Assembly: GCA_036488815.1 (NCBI GenBank)
Contig: DASXGX010000118.1
Span: forward strand, 67,581-131,580
Length of the DNA: 64,000 nt
DNA from: Roseiarcus sp036488815
GTDB taxonomy: Bacteria > Pseudomonadota > Alphaproteobacteria > Rhizobiales > Beijerinckiaceae
Direction: 5' to 3'
Shown here: piece by piece, positions 41,712-50,458 of the stretch
Layout of the letters: the number at the start of each line of letters is the position of its first letter
Position numbering within the stretch: position 1 is the stretch's first letter
Program-made: the position numbers and the translations under genes
The notes under the pieces: generated by a model
Database searches by the model: none
Told to the model about the DNA's origin: nothing
The model's input: the letters and a program-made list of their open reading frames with translations, nothing else

Positions 41712-42767
41712 ATGACCACGACCAACATCTCCTCGAACTACCTCACAACGGCGATGCTGCCGTCGATCGCGCAGACCCAGGCCACCCTCGCCGCCGATGG
41801 CGTCGAGCTGTCGACAGGTCAGTACGCGAACCTCGGCCTGCAACTCGGCGATCAGTCCGGCTACGAACTGTCGCTCAAGAACGAGTATCAGCAGCTGCAG
41901 AGTCTCACCACCAGCAACACCGTCGTCACCACCGACATGACGACGGCTCAGGACGCGCTCAATGCGATCCTGTCCGACGCCCAAAGCGCGCAATCCAGCC
42001 TGACGACCTGGACTTCGAATGCGGCGACATCGAGCCCGACGCTGGAGACGATCGGCGCCGATGGTCTTCAGGCGCTGACCTCGATGGCCAACACCACGTC
42101 GAACGGGGCCTATGTGTTCGGCGGCGTGAATAACGGCGTTGCGCCGATGAACGACTATTTCTCGACGCCGGCCTCGGCGGCGTCGACGGCGGTCAGCAAT
42201 GCGTTCACCAGCGCGCTCACCGCGGCCGGCGCAACGCCCTCGACCATTTCAGCCAGCGACATGCAGACGTTTCTCAACGGCCCGTTCGCCGCTCTGTTCA
42301 CCGGGTCCAGTTGGACCAGCGATTGGTCGAACGCTTCGAGCACCAATACGACCGCGGAAATTGCGCCTGGCCAGACGAGCGTGACCTCGACCAACATCAA
42401 CCAGCCGGGCTTCCAGGATATTACCGAGGGCTACACGATGTTGGCCGCATTCGGCAACGCCGGCTTGAGTCCAAGCGCGCAGCAGGCTGTCGCGTCGACG
42501 GCGCTCTCGTTGATCTCGCAAGGCGTCACGGCGCTCACGTCGCAGACGGCGAACCTCGGGTCGTCGATGGCGCAGGTCACCAACGCCACCAACTCCATGT
42601 CGTCGCAGATGACCATCCTGCAAACGCAGATCGGCAACCTCGACAACGTCAATTCGAGCGCCGTCGCCACGCAGCTCACGCAACTGTCGACACAGCTGGA
42701 GACCGCCTACCAGCTTACGTCCCAGATTACGAAGCTGAGTCTCGCTCAATACCTCCCCGTTGCGTAA
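41712..42767 (+). CDS. flgL: Hook-filament junction protein FlgL (HAP3)
   Basis: 351 residues from the ATG at 41712; a TTG three codons upstream is possible. It has a flagellin-like N-terminus (SIAQTQATLAADGVELSTGQ) and C-terminus (QLTQLSTQLETAYQLTSQIT, ending LSLAQYLPVA) around a variable centre. It joins FlgK to the flagellin filament. Confidence 0.9.
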   Translation: MTTTNISSNYLTTAMLPSIAQTQATLAADGVELSTGQYANLGLQLGDQSGYELSLKNEYQQLQSLTTSNTVVTTDMTTAQDALNAILSDAQSAQSSLTTWTSNAATSSPTLETIGADGLQALTSMANTTSNGAYVFGGVNNGVAPMNDYFSTPASAASTAVSNAFTSALTAAGATPSTISASDMQTFLNGPFAALFTGSSWTSDWSNASSTNTTAEIAPGQTSVTSTNINQPGFQDITEGYTMLAAFGNAGLSPSAQQAVASTALSLISQGVTALTSQTANLGSSMAQVTNATNSMSSQMTILQTQIGNLDNVNSSAVATQLTQLSTQLETAYQLTSQITKLSLAQYLPVA

Positions 42768-42781
42768 ACTGAGGTTCGCCC

Positions 42782-43129
42782 ATGTACGAATTCTCCTACA
42801 ATGAAGTGATCGAGGATTCGCCCCAGGTCATGCGCGCGCACGAGCGCCAAGCGATGGACCGGGTGGTCGAGTTGTTGCGGGTCGCGCGCGCGAAAAAACC
42901 TGGCGCTCGCGAGGTCATCGAAGCGCTGTACTACCTGGGCCGCTTGTGGGCGATCTTTCTCGACGATCTGAACAATCCCGAGAACGAGTTGCCGGACGAA
43001 TTGCGCGCCGGGCTCATTTCCATTGGCATCTGGATGAACAAAGAGATCGATCGGGTGCGCACGGGGCAGACGACTGATCTGACGCCGATGATCGAGATCA
43101 ACGAGATCATCCGGGATGGACTGAAATGA
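42782..43129 (+). CDS. flaF: Flagellar biosynthesis regulator FlaF
   Basis: 115 residues, all helical, starting MYEFSYNEVIEDSPQVMRAH and containing YYLGRLWAIFLDDLNNPENE, the FlaF signature. FlaF is an alphaproteobacterial factor needed for flagellin synthesis or secretion and acts opposite to FlbT. It precedes flbT by 7 bp, the conserved pair order. Confidence 0.93.
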   Translation: MYEFSYNEVIEDSPQVMRAHERQAMDRVVELLRVARAKKPGAREVIEALYYLGRLWAIFLDDLNNPENELPDELRAGLISIGIWMNKEIDRVRTGQTTDLTPMIEINEIIRDGLK

Positions 43130-43136
43130 GGACTTT

Positions 43137-43547
43137 ATGAATATTACTCTTCGCGCGGGCGAAAAGCTTTACATCAACGGCGCCGTTATTCGGGTCGATC
43201 GAAAGGCGACGATCGAGCTTCTCAATGATGTGACCTTCCTCCTGGAAAATCACGTCATGCAGGTCGACCAGGCGACGACCCCGCTTCGCCAGATCTATTT
43301 CGCGGTGCAGGTCGCGTTGATGGATCCCAGCGCGGTCGAGACTGCGACGACCTTGTCGCGTCGACTGATCGAGGGCGCGCTGCAGGTCTTTCAGAATCCT
43401 GCGCTTCTGGCCGGCCTGAAGACGATCGCCGCCCAAATCGAGCGTTCGCGTAACTTCGAGGCTCTGAAAACGCTGCGTGGTCTGTTCCCGCTCGAGGAGA
43501 GCGAAATGGCCCGCGCGGCGTCCTCCCCACCGCAGCACGCAGCCTGA
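43137..43547 (+). CDS. flbT: Flagellin mRNA regulator FlbT
   Basis: 136 residues with the FlbT pattern: LRAGEKLYINGAVIRVDRKA, VTFLLENHVMQVDQATTPLR and IYFAVQVALMDP. FlbT binds flagellin mRNA leaders in Caulobacter and controls their stability or translation. A GAGGA box lies before the ATG. The likely target here is the flagellin mRNA starting near 15.0-15.1 kb. Confidence 0.93.
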   Translation: MNITLRAGEKLYINGAVIRVDRKATIELLNDVTFLLENHVMQVDQATTPLRQIYFAVQVALMDPSAVETATTLSRRLIEGALQVFQNPALLAGLKTIAAQIERSRNFEALKTLRGLFPLEESEMARAASSPPQHAA

Positions 43548-43556
43548 GGAACGATC

Positions 43557-43973
43557 ATGACCGTCTCCGCTCCTTCTCCCGTCAACAGCTCGACCAATTC
43601 CCAAAATTCATCGTCGACGACGGCCGCCGCTGCGACGAACAGCCTTAGTTACAACGACTTTCTCACGCTGCTGATGGCGGAGATGCAAAACCAGGATCCG
43701 ACCCAGCCGATGGATCCGAGCCAGATGGTCACGCAGCTCGCGACGATCTCTCAGGTCGGGCAGTCGGTGCAGACAAACACCACGCTTTCCTCGCTGCTGA
43801 CCGAGTCGTCGCTGACGCAGGCCGAGCTCGCCGTCGGCTCGCAGATGACCTCGAGCGACGGGACGTCGTCCGGCCAAGTGGAGGCGGTCAATGTCTCCTC
43901 GGCCGGCGCCGCGACTGCGGCGCTCACCAATGGAGATACAATTCCGTTCGCCAACGGCGCCATCGTGCAATGA
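43557..43973 (+). CDS. flgD: Flagellar hook-cap protein FlgD
   Basis: 138 residues, the short alphaproteobacterial form. The conserved N-terminal part is visible (SYNDFLTLLMAEMQNQDPTQ, PMDPSQMVTQLATISQVGQS), with a short C-terminal extension. It caps the growing hook and is shed afterwards. The stop overlaps fliQ by 4 bp. Confidence 0.92.
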   Translation: MTVSAPSPVNSSTNSQNSSSTTAAAATNSLSYNDFLTLLMAEMQNQDPTQPMDPSQMVTQLATISQVGQSVQTNTTLSSLLTESSLTQAELAVGSQMTSSDGTSSGQVEAVNVSSAGAATAALTNGDTIPFANGAIVQ

Positions 43974-44242
43974 GCGAGGGCGACGCGCTCGACGTCATCC
44001 AGGCGGCTATCTGGATGGTCATCATCGGCGCCGGCCCCGCTGTCGGCGCCGCGATGGCCGTCGGCATCGTCATCGCTCTGCTGCAGGCCTTGACGCAGGT
44101 CCAGGAAATGACCCTGACCTTCGTCCCCAAGATCCTCGTCGTCTTCCTGGTCGTCAGCCTGACCGCGTCGTTCATCGGCGGTCAGTTCTACATCTTCACC
44201 GAGACTATCTACGCTCGCATCGAGCACGGGTTCGCCAACTGA
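43970..44242 (+). CDS. fliQ: Flagellar export gate protein FliQ
   Basis: 90 residues with two membrane helices (IQAAIWMVIIGAGPAVGAAM and FVPKILVVFLVVSLTASFIG) joined by the conserved LLQALTQVQEMTLTFVPK loop. It is part of the FliP/Q/R pore. It ends the flgE-fliQ block; 214 bp of non-coding DNA separate it from flhA. Confidence 0.95.
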   Translation: MSEGDALDVIQAAIWMVIIGAGPAVGAAMAVGIVIALLQALTQVQEMTLTFVPKILVVFLVVSLTASFIGGQFYIFTETIYARIEHGFAN

Positions 44243-44456
44243 TCCCGTCGCTCCGCGCACAATGCGCTTGCGTGACCGCACCTCTCACCCCCGGCTGTCA
44301 GGTTCGCGAAAGCGGCCGTTCGGCGTCGCAGGGCACGCGCTTTATAGCGAGAGGCTAGCCCCGCCCTCGCGCAACTGACAGAGCGCTCCGCCCCAGGCGA
44401 GACTCGCGCAAGCTTCGGGGGCCACTGTCCGGCCGACGCAACGCGGAGAGTACGCA

Positions 44457-46544
44457 ATGTCACTGGCGACGGCCACGGCCGACCCGACAATCGGCCGAGG
44501 AGGCAAGGACGTCGGCTTCGCCATCGGCATCGTGCTGATCCTTTGCCTCTTCTTCCTGCCGGTCCCGGCGGCGTTGATCGACGTCGGCCTGGCGTTCTCG
44601 ATCGCGCTTTCCGTCCTGATCCTGATGGTCGCCCTCTGGATCCAGAAGCCGCTCGAGTTTTCGTCTTTTCCCACCGTCCTCCTGGTCGCGACCATCCTTC
44701 GCCTCGCGCTCAGCATTTCGGCCACGCGATTGATTCTGGCGCAGGGCGCGCAGGGCGCGACCGCGGCGGGCCATATCATCGCCGGCTTCGCCAGCCTCCT
44801 CATGAGCGGCGACTTCGTCATCGGAATTATCGTCTTTCTCATTCTGGTGACGATCAACTTCCTCGTCATCACGAAGGGCGCCACGCGTATTGCGGAAGTC
44901 GGCGCCCGCTTCACCCTCGACGCCATCCCCGGCAAGCAGATGGCGATCGACGCGGATCTGTCCGCCGGTCTGATCGACGAAAAGGTCGCCCAACTGCGTC
45001 GCCGCGAGCTCGAGGAGGAGAGCACCTTCTTCGGCTCGATGGACGGCGCGTCGAAATTCGTGCGCGGCGACGCGATCGCGGGCATCATCATTCTGGCCGT
45101 CAACATCTTCGGCGGCATCGTGATCGGCGCCACCCGGCATGGGCTCAGCTTGTCGAGCGCCGCAGACGTCTTCACCAAGCTCTCGGTCGGCGAGGGCCTC
45201 GTTTCACAGATTCCCGCGCTGATCATCTCGCTTGCCGCCGGCATGCTTGTCGCCAAGGGCGGCACGCGCGGCTCCGCCAACAAGGCGATTCTCGATCAGC
45301 TCAGCCACTATCCCAACGCGTTGTTCATGGCGGCGCTGCTGATGATCCTGCTCGGCGTCATGCCTGGACTGCCGTTCGTTCCCTTCGCGGGGCTTGGCGG
45401 GCTGCTCGCGTTCGCCGGCTTTGCGATCCCCAATCGGTTGGCCCGCGAACGGGCGGTCGCCGCGGCCGAGAAGGCGAAGCAAGAAGAGAAAGTTCGTGCT
45501 GACGCGCGCACTTCGATCAAGGAGCAATTGAAGTCGGCCGAGATCGAACTGTGCTTCAGCAAGGAGCTTACGGCGACCTTGCTCGGCGCGCACGACGAGA
45601 TCGCTTCGCGCGTCGCCAAGATGCGCCGCAAGTTTGCCCGCCAATACGGTTTCGTGGTGCCGGAGATCAAGCTGACCGACGACATCAAGACGCCGAGCAA
45701 GTGTTATCAGATCCGCGTTCACGGCACGGTCGTCGCGACGCAGGAACTCCGCGTCAGCGACGTTCTCGTCATCGTCGGCGACGGCCGGCGTCCCAACGTG
45801 CCAGGCGACGAAATTCGCGAGCCCGCCTTCGGCATGAAGGCGCTGTCGATTTCGCAAGCCTACATCAACGAGATCAAGCGGGAAGGCTTCAAGCCGATCG
45901 ATCCCGTTTCGGTCCTGCTGACGCATCTGAGCGAGGTGATCAACAACAATCTCGCGCAGCTTCTCTCCTACAAGGACATGCGTTCGCTGCTCGACCGTCT
46001 GGAGCCCGAGTACAAGCGCTTGATCGACGATCTGTGCCCCTCGCAGATCTCCTATTCGGGGCTTCAGGCGGTGCTCAAGCTGTTGCTCGCGGAGCGAATC
46101 TCCATCCGCAATCTGCATCTGATCCTGGAGGCGATCGCGGAAATCGCGCCGCATGTGCGTCGCCCGGAGCAGATTGTGGAACATGTGCGCGTGCGGATGT
46201 CGCAGCAAATTTGCGGCGACGTCCAGGACAACGGCGCGATCAACGTGTTGCGGCTCGGCAATCGTTGGGATCTCGTGTTCCACCAGAGCCTCAAGCGCGA
46301 CGCCAAGGGCGATATCGTCGAATTCGACATCGATCCGCGGCTGATGGAACAATTCGCCACCGAGGCCTCGGTCGCGATTCGCAAGCGCCTGGAGGAGAAG
46401 CGGGTGTTCGCGCTCGTCACGACGGCGGAAACGCGCCCTTACGTGCGCATGATCATCGAGCGCATGTTCCCGACGCTGCCCATCCTCTCGCAGCTCGAAA
46501 TCGCCCGCGGGTTCGAGATCAAGTCGCTCGGAACGATTTCCTAG
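44457..46544 (+). CDS. flhA: Flagellar export gate protein FlhA
   Basis: 695 residues. Eight membrane helices fill the first half, with the FHIPEP-family conserved loop (AIDADLSAGLIDEKVAQLRR). A large cytoplasmic domain receives export substrates (about 340-695). It starts at ATG 44457 after GAGAG, behind a 214-bp gap likely to hold a promoter. The TAG overlaps the fliR GTG. Confidence 0.97.
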   Translation: MSLATATADPTIGRGGKDVGFAIGIVLILCLFFLPVPAALIDVGLAFSIALSVLILMVALWIQKPLEFSSFPTVLLVATILRLALSISATRLILAQGAQGATAAGHIIAGFASLLMSGDFVIGIIVFLILVTINFLVITKGATRIAEVGARFTLDAIPGKQMAIDADLSAGLIDEKVAQLRRRELEEESTFFGSMDGASKFVRGDAIAGIIILAVNIFGGIVIGATRHGLSLSSAADVFTKLSVGEGLVSQIPALIISLAAGMLVAKGGTRGSANKAILDQLSHYPNALFMAALLMILLGVMPGLPFVPFAGLGGLLAFAGFAIPNRLARERAVAAAEKAKQEEKVRADARTSIKEQLKSAEIELCFSKELTATLLGAHDEIASRVAKMRRKFARQYGFVVPEIKLTDDIKTPSKCYQIRVHGTVVATQELRVSDVLVIVGDGRRPNVPGDEIREPAFGMKALSISQAYINEIKREGFKPIDPVSVLLTHLSEVINNNLAQLLSYKDMRSLLDRLEPEYKRLIDDLCPSQISYSGLQAVLKLLLAERISIRNLHLILEAIAEIAPHVRRPEQIVEHVRVRMSQQICGDVQDNGAINVLRLGNRWDLVFHQSLKRDAKGDIVEFDIDPRLMEQFATEASVAIRKRLEEKRVFALVTTAETRPYVRMIIERMFPTLPILSQLEIARGFEIKSLGTIS

Positions 46545-47329
46545 TGCACGGGTCCGACTTTCTTACCGGGCCTGGCGGTCTGCTCAACCCCAACGTCACC
46601 CTCGCGACCTTCATCCTGTTCTGCCGCATCGGCGCGTGCCTGATGTTCATGCCGGGCGTCTCGAGCGCGCCGATTCCGGTGCAGGTGCGCTTGTTCGTCG
46701 CCGTGGCGGCGACCCTGTCGCTCGCGCCGATCCTGCTCGACCAGGCGCCGCTGAAGTCGCTCAGCGACGACCCGATCCCGGCGTTGCGAATGATCGTGGT
46801 GGAATCGCTGATCGGGGCCGTGATCGGCTTGCTGGGGCGCATGTTCTATCTTGCGCTCGAAACGATGACGGTCGGCGCGTCGACCATGCTCGGCATGGCC
46901 AATCCTTTCGGCGTCGAATTGGAGCAGGGCGAGGTCATGCAGCCGCTCGCCCAGATTGTGACGTTGTCGGCGACGGCTCTGATTTTTGTGACCAATATGC
47001 ACTGGGAAGTGCTCAGAGGCCTTGTGGCGTCTTATCATGCGATCCCACTCGGCTCTGATTTCGACACCGCCGATTCGCTGCGGCGCCTCGTCGACATCCT
47101 CGGCGACACCTTCCGGATCTCTTTGCGGGTGTGCTCGCCCTTCTTCATCTATGCGGTCATCGTCAACTTCGCGATGAGCATCATCAACCGATTGGCGCCG
47201 CAGGTCTCGATCTTCTACATCATCACGCCGTTCGTCGTCGCGGGCGGCCTGGTGTTGCTGTACTTCTCCATCCGATCCTTGCTCGGCGAATTCATCGCGA
47301 GCTTCGGCGCGTGGCTCTTATCGGGATAA
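46544..47329 (+). CDS. fliR: Flagellar export gate protein FliR
   Basis: 261 residues, six membrane helices, with the family features FCRIGACLMFMPGVSSAPIP, LGMANPFGVELEQGEVMQPL and the C-terminal VAGGLVLLYFSIRSLL. It starts with GTG overlapping the flhA stop (TAGTG), indicating translational coupling. Confidence 0.94.
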   Translation: MHGSDFLTGPGGLLNPNVTLATFILFCRIGACLMFMPGVSSAPIPVQVRLFVAVAATLSLAPILLDQAPLKSLSDDPIPALRMIVVESLIGAVIGLLGRMFYLALETMTVGASTMLGMANPFGVELEQGEVMQPLAQIVTLSATALIFVTNMHWEVLRGLVASYHAIPLGSDFDTADSLRRLVDILGDTFRISLRVCSPFFIYAVIVNFAMSIINRLAPQVSIFYIITPFVVAGGLVLLYFSIRSLLGEFIASFGAWLLSG

Positions 47330-47331
47330 CG

Positions 47332-47730
47332 ATGAAGAACAGGCTGGAAGCGCTCGAGAAGATCGAGCGCCTGTACAAGCAGATGCACGATCTGGCGGTT
47401 TGGCGCCTCACGGCGCTCGAACGCGAGCGTGACAATCTCGTCGAGGATCATCGCGCGATTCTCGCGGCTATGGAGAGCGACACGATCGCATTCGGCCCGC
47501 TGGCGATCGGGGCCGCGCGCCGCATCCGCGCTCTCGAGGTCAAAATCGCGGCCGCCAACGCCCAATGCGATGCGCAGGCGAAGAAAGCCTTGGAGCAGGG
47601 AAAGCGGGCCAAGCTCGCGGACCGCACGCTCGGCGACGTCGAAGCGCGCCATCGCGACCAGCAGCAGCGCAAAGATCTCGCCGAACTGATCGAGGCGTCC
47701 CTCCGCAATCCGAAATCAAGCCCGGCGTAA
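47332..47730 (+). CDS. FliJ-like coiled-coil protein
   Basis: 132 residues, almost entirely predicted coiled coil (LEALEKIERLYKQMHDLAVW, VEARHRDQQQRKDLAELIEA), charged and Ala-rich. It starts 3 bp after fliR. Size, coiled-coil content and position fit FliJ, the export chaperone-escort that works with FliI and FlhA. No other FliJ candidate is seen in the window. Coiled-coil proteins diverge fast, so the match is by shape and context. Confidence 0.65.
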   Translation: MKNRLEALEKIERLYKQMHDLAVWRLTALERERDNLVEDHRAILAAMESDTIAFGPLAIGAARRIRALEVKIAAANAQCDAQAKKALEQGKRAKLADRTLGDVEARHRDQQQRKDLAELIEASLRNPKSSPA

Positions 47731-47776
47731 GCCTCGGGTCGGAAGGTTGGGAAAACCAACTCTCCACAGCGGTGAC

Positions 47777-48364
47777 ATGGCACTCGATCCTCCCTCGGAC
47801 GTCGTCCTCGAAGTGGCCAAGGCGGCCGATCCGTCGCGCGCCGCCGCCGCGGCTCAGCGGCTCAACGCGCTCGCCGTCACGGCGGGCCAGAGCGGCAGTT
47901 TCGCGCAGACGCTCGCTCAGACGGCGCCAGGCTCGACGGGACCGGCGGCCGCCGGCCTCGCAAACGCCCGCACGGCGTTGGCCGATTCCGCCGCCGTCGC
48001 AGCCGGCAAAGAGGCCAAGGCGGAGGTCGAGTTCGAGGCGACGGTGCTCAACAGTTTCGTCAAGGAGATGATGCCGAAGGACGCCACGGCGACGTTCGGC
48101 GAGGGCTTGGCCGGCGACATGTGGAAGCAGATGATGGCCGACCAGTTGGCGCATCAGATCGCCAAATCCGGCGTCCTCGGCATTTCCCGCCGTCTGTTCG
48201 CGGCCCATCCGCTGTCTGCGGGGGCAACGCTCGAGCGCGCCGCGCGCGTCGCCGCCGCGCAGGCGCATGATGCGACGCAGACGAGCGCCAACGCGCTGTC
48301 GCTGCCGAGCGGCGCCGCGTTCGACCAGGGCTCCATCCTCTTTGCGGATCACAAGCGCTCATGA
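47777..48364 (+). CDS. Rod-binding (FlgJ N-terminal/CheL-type) protein
   Basis: 195 residues. An Ala-rich N-terminus is followed by the rod-binding domain (about 85-140: EFEATVLNSFVKEMMPKDAT, GEGLAGDMWKQMMADQLAHQ, ISRRLF). It lacks the muramidase domain of enteric FlgJ, as usual in alphaproteobacteria, where these are called CheL or FlgJ. The transglycosylase at 21.9-22.6 kb can supply the missing activity. ATG 47777 is chosen; a TTG at 47747 would add 10 residues. Confidence 0.82.
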   Translation: MALDPPSDVVLEVAKAADPSRAAAAAQRLNALAVTAGQSGSFAQTLAQTAPGSTGPAAAGLANARTALADSAAVAAGKEAKAEVEFEATVLNSFVKEMMPKDATATFGEGLAGDMWKQMMADQLAHQIAKSGVLGISRRLFAAHPLSAGATLERAARVAAAQAHDATQTSANALSLPSGAAFDQGSILFADHKRS

Positions 48365-48774
48365 GCCGATCGATATTTCGTAATTTCACGCTTGGCGGCG
48401 CCAATGCGAGCCCTTCGTTGAGCCCCATGGCCATGATCCTGCCCGCGGTCGATCGGCTGCGGAAGACGCTCGAGGAGGAGAACGAGGACATCGCGCGGCG
48501 CGGCCGCGTCGACTATCACGCCTACAACATGCGGAAGAGCCAGGGCTTGCTGGAGCTCAAGCGGCTGGCGCCGGCGATCGCGGGCAATCCGATCGGCCCG
48601 GTGCTGCACGACGCCCTGGTCGATCTGCAGGCCAAGCTCGAAATCAACCGCGGTCTGTTGCGCACGCAGCTCGACGCCGCGCAGGCCGTCGCCGACATCA
48701 TCGCGCGCGCGATCCGCGAAAGCCAGTCGGACGGCACCTATTCCCCGCGCTTGGTTATGGACGAGCAAGAATGA
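48361..48774 (+). CDS. FlgN-like export chaperone candidate
   Basis: 137 residues, helical, with an N-terminal tail and a helix pair (VDRLRKTLEEENEDIARRGR, YHAYNMRKSQGLLELKRLAP) typical of FlgN-type chaperones of FlgK and FlgL. It overlaps the rod-binding protein gene by 4 bp. In Caulobacter a FlgN-type gene also lies beside flgJ. The assignment rests on helix pattern and synteny. Confidence 0.6.
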   Translation: MSRSIFRNFTLGGANASPSLSPMAMILPAVDRLRKTLEEENEDIARRGRVDYHAYNMRKSQGLLELKRLAPAIAGNPIGPVLHDALVDLQAKLEINRGLLRTQLDAAQAVADIIARAIRESQSDGTYSPRLVMDEQE

Positions 48775-49223
48775 TCAAGATCATCCTTGTCGGCTTCTGG
48801 GCCTGCTTGACGACCCTCGCCGCCGGCTACGCCGTCAACCATTTCCGCGAATCCGCCGCCAAGGCGCCGGTCGCGGCGACGGCAGGGCGCGAATCCAAAA
48901 AGACGAAAGAGATCAGCGTCCCGAAGATTCGCGACGGCGTGGTCAAAGGTTACATCGTCGTGCAGCTCTCGTACGTCGTCGATACGGAGGCCGCCAAGAA
49001 AAGCCCCGTTCCGCCGGAGGCGTTCGTCGTCGACGAAGCGTTTCGTTACATCTACGACGATACGACGATCGACTTCGACCATCTCGAGAAGTTCGATGTC
49101 AGCAAGATGACCAAGGCGCTCATCAAGAACGTCAACGCCCGCATGAACGCCGAAGTCGTCGTCGATGTCGGCATCCAGGAGCTGACCTTCCTCACCGCAG
49201 CCCAGGCCAAGCAGCATCTGTAG
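48771..49223 (+). CDS. Membrane-anchored periplasmic protein, FliL-like shape, at cluster end
   Basis: 150 residues. One N-terminal membrane helix (IILVGFWACLTTLAAGYAV) and a periplasmic domain (about 45-150: KGYIVVQLSYVVDTEAAKKS, KALIKNVNARMNAEVVVDVG, QELTFLT). The anchor-plus-small-domain layout and strand-helix order resemble FliL, although a clear FliL is already present at 37.6 kb. It overlaps the FlgN-like gene by 4 bp and is the last gene of the island. The function is unassigned. Confidence 0.7.
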   Translation: MIKIILVGFWACLTTLAAGYAVNHFRESAAKAPVAATAGRESKKTKEISVPKIRDGVVKGYIVVQLSYVVDTEAAKKSPVPPEAFVVDEAFRYIYDDTTIDFDHLEKFDVSKMTKALIKNVNARMNAEVVVDVGIQELTFLTAAQAKQHL

Positions 49224-49644
49224 CGCGCGACAGGAAGCTCCCGAAGCGGGAGAGCGGAGTCGTCGGCGCGACGCTGGCGCGAAAAGTCATAAGACAAGCC
49301 ATTTTCAGATGGGTTGACGCACACCGTCATGGCCGGGCTTGTCCCGGCCACCCACGCGGCGCCGTCGCGAAGACCTTATGACGCTAGAATCGTCGGCTCG
49401 GCGCGCGGACGATTGCTTTGCAATCGCCTTGGGATGCCCGGCACAAGGCCGGTCAGGACGAAAAGAGCGACGCGTCCAGCAGAATGCAGACGGCGCTAGA
49501 CCGAATTGCTTCTGATCGACGAGTCAGCGCGGCGAGAAAGCAAAGCGCTGCTCCTCGTGCTTCGCCTCGCCTCTCACGCCAGTCGCAGCCGACGGTGAGG
49601 GAGGAGGCGCGCCGACCCAGAAGCAGAACGGCATATGGCGGCGG
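49224..49644. other. Gene-free stretch after the flagellar island
   Basis: 421 bp with no credible gene. It contains a 6-bp GC hairpin (49238-49252) that may mark the end of the flagellar transcript, a palindromic intergenic repeat (49325-49461) and a GC-rich tail of no clear function before the convergent GNAT gene. Confidence 0.5.
49325..49461. repeat. MITE/REP-like intergenic repeat, copy A
   Basis: Ends are imperfect inverted repeats of about 29 bp: the left begins CGTCATGGCCGGGCTTG, and the right, read on the other strand, begins CGTCCTGACCGGCCTTG. Similar elements occur at 55198-55239 and 57574-57682. No transposase is present. Confidence 0.7.
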
Positions 49645-50250
49645 TCAATGGGGGCGAATTTCAGCCGTCGCGGCGGGAAGCCGCCGTCCGGAAAGCTGCG
49701 GGTCGACAATCTGCAAGGCGGCGGCCTGCGCGCCGCGATAGACTATCGCCATGGTGAACGCGTCGACGAAGCCTTCGCCGCGACGCACGAAGTCGCGGTG
49801 GCGTCCCTCGATCTCGAAGCCGAAGCGCCGATACAGTTTGATGGCGGGCTCGTTGTCGGCGAACACCGTCAGTTGCACCCGACGCAAGCCGATCGTGACG
49901 CTGGCGATCGCCATCAGCATCTGCAGCAACTTTGCGCCCACGCCCTGCGCCTGAAATTCCTCGTGGACGCCGAGCAGAATCCAGCCGGAATGGGAGAGGC
50001 CGTCGCCCATCACGTAGAGGGCGCCGAAGCCGATTGTCTTGTCGCCGATCGCGGCGACCACCTCGACGCGATTCGAGCAGGCGATATTGGCGAGCCAGCC
50101 TTGCAAATCGTCGGATGACGCGAACGGCCCGCGCGCGGAGGCGTAGCGCAGAAAGCGCTCCTGGTTGAACAATTCGAGTAGGGCGTCGTCGTCGCGCCTG
50201 TCGCGTAGTCTGATTGTCAACGCTTCCGCGGGAAATGCTTTATCGGCCAT
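49645..50250 (-). CDS. GNAT-family N-acetyltransferase
   Basis: 201 residues from the ATG at 50250. It has the acetyl-CoA-binding motif region (LLGVHEEFQAQGVGAKLLQM), the motif B-like segment VQLTVFADNEPAIKLYRRFG and a final strand with FVDAFTMAIVY. It resembles RimI/RimJ- and PhnO-like GNAT enzymes of small-molecule or protein targets. It stands alone on the minus strand. The substrate is unknown. Confidence 0.85.
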   Translation of the reverse strand: MADKAFPAEALTIRLRDRRDDDALLELFNQERFLRYASARGPFASSDDLQGWLANIACSNRVEVVAAIGDKTIGFGALYVMGDGLSHSGWILLGVHEEFQAQGVGAKLLQMLMAIASVTIGLRRVQLTVFADNEPAIKLYRRFGFEIEGRHRDFVRRGEGFVDAFTMAIVYRGAQAAALQIVDPQLSGRRLPAATAEIRPH

Positions 50251-50458
50251 AGGCTTTCCAATGATATGGCGGCGCCGGGCGCCGTTCAAACGAGAGCCAA
50301 CACACCAGCGCAAGCTTGCATAGGCCTTGCGCTTGGGCCTTGCGCTCGGCCCGGCTAATCGTCGCCGGGCGAGGGTTTGCGCCGCGCGGTGAAATTTGCG
50401 ACTTTTGCGGCGACATTCCTCGGCGCCGCCGGGGAGCGCTTACGGGAGCAGGGTGGCC

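Noticed and set aside
49325..49461. CRISPR-like or tRNA-like structure in the intergenic repeats
   Set aside because: No regularly spaced direct repeats and no cloverleaf; the elements are simple terminal inverted repeats.
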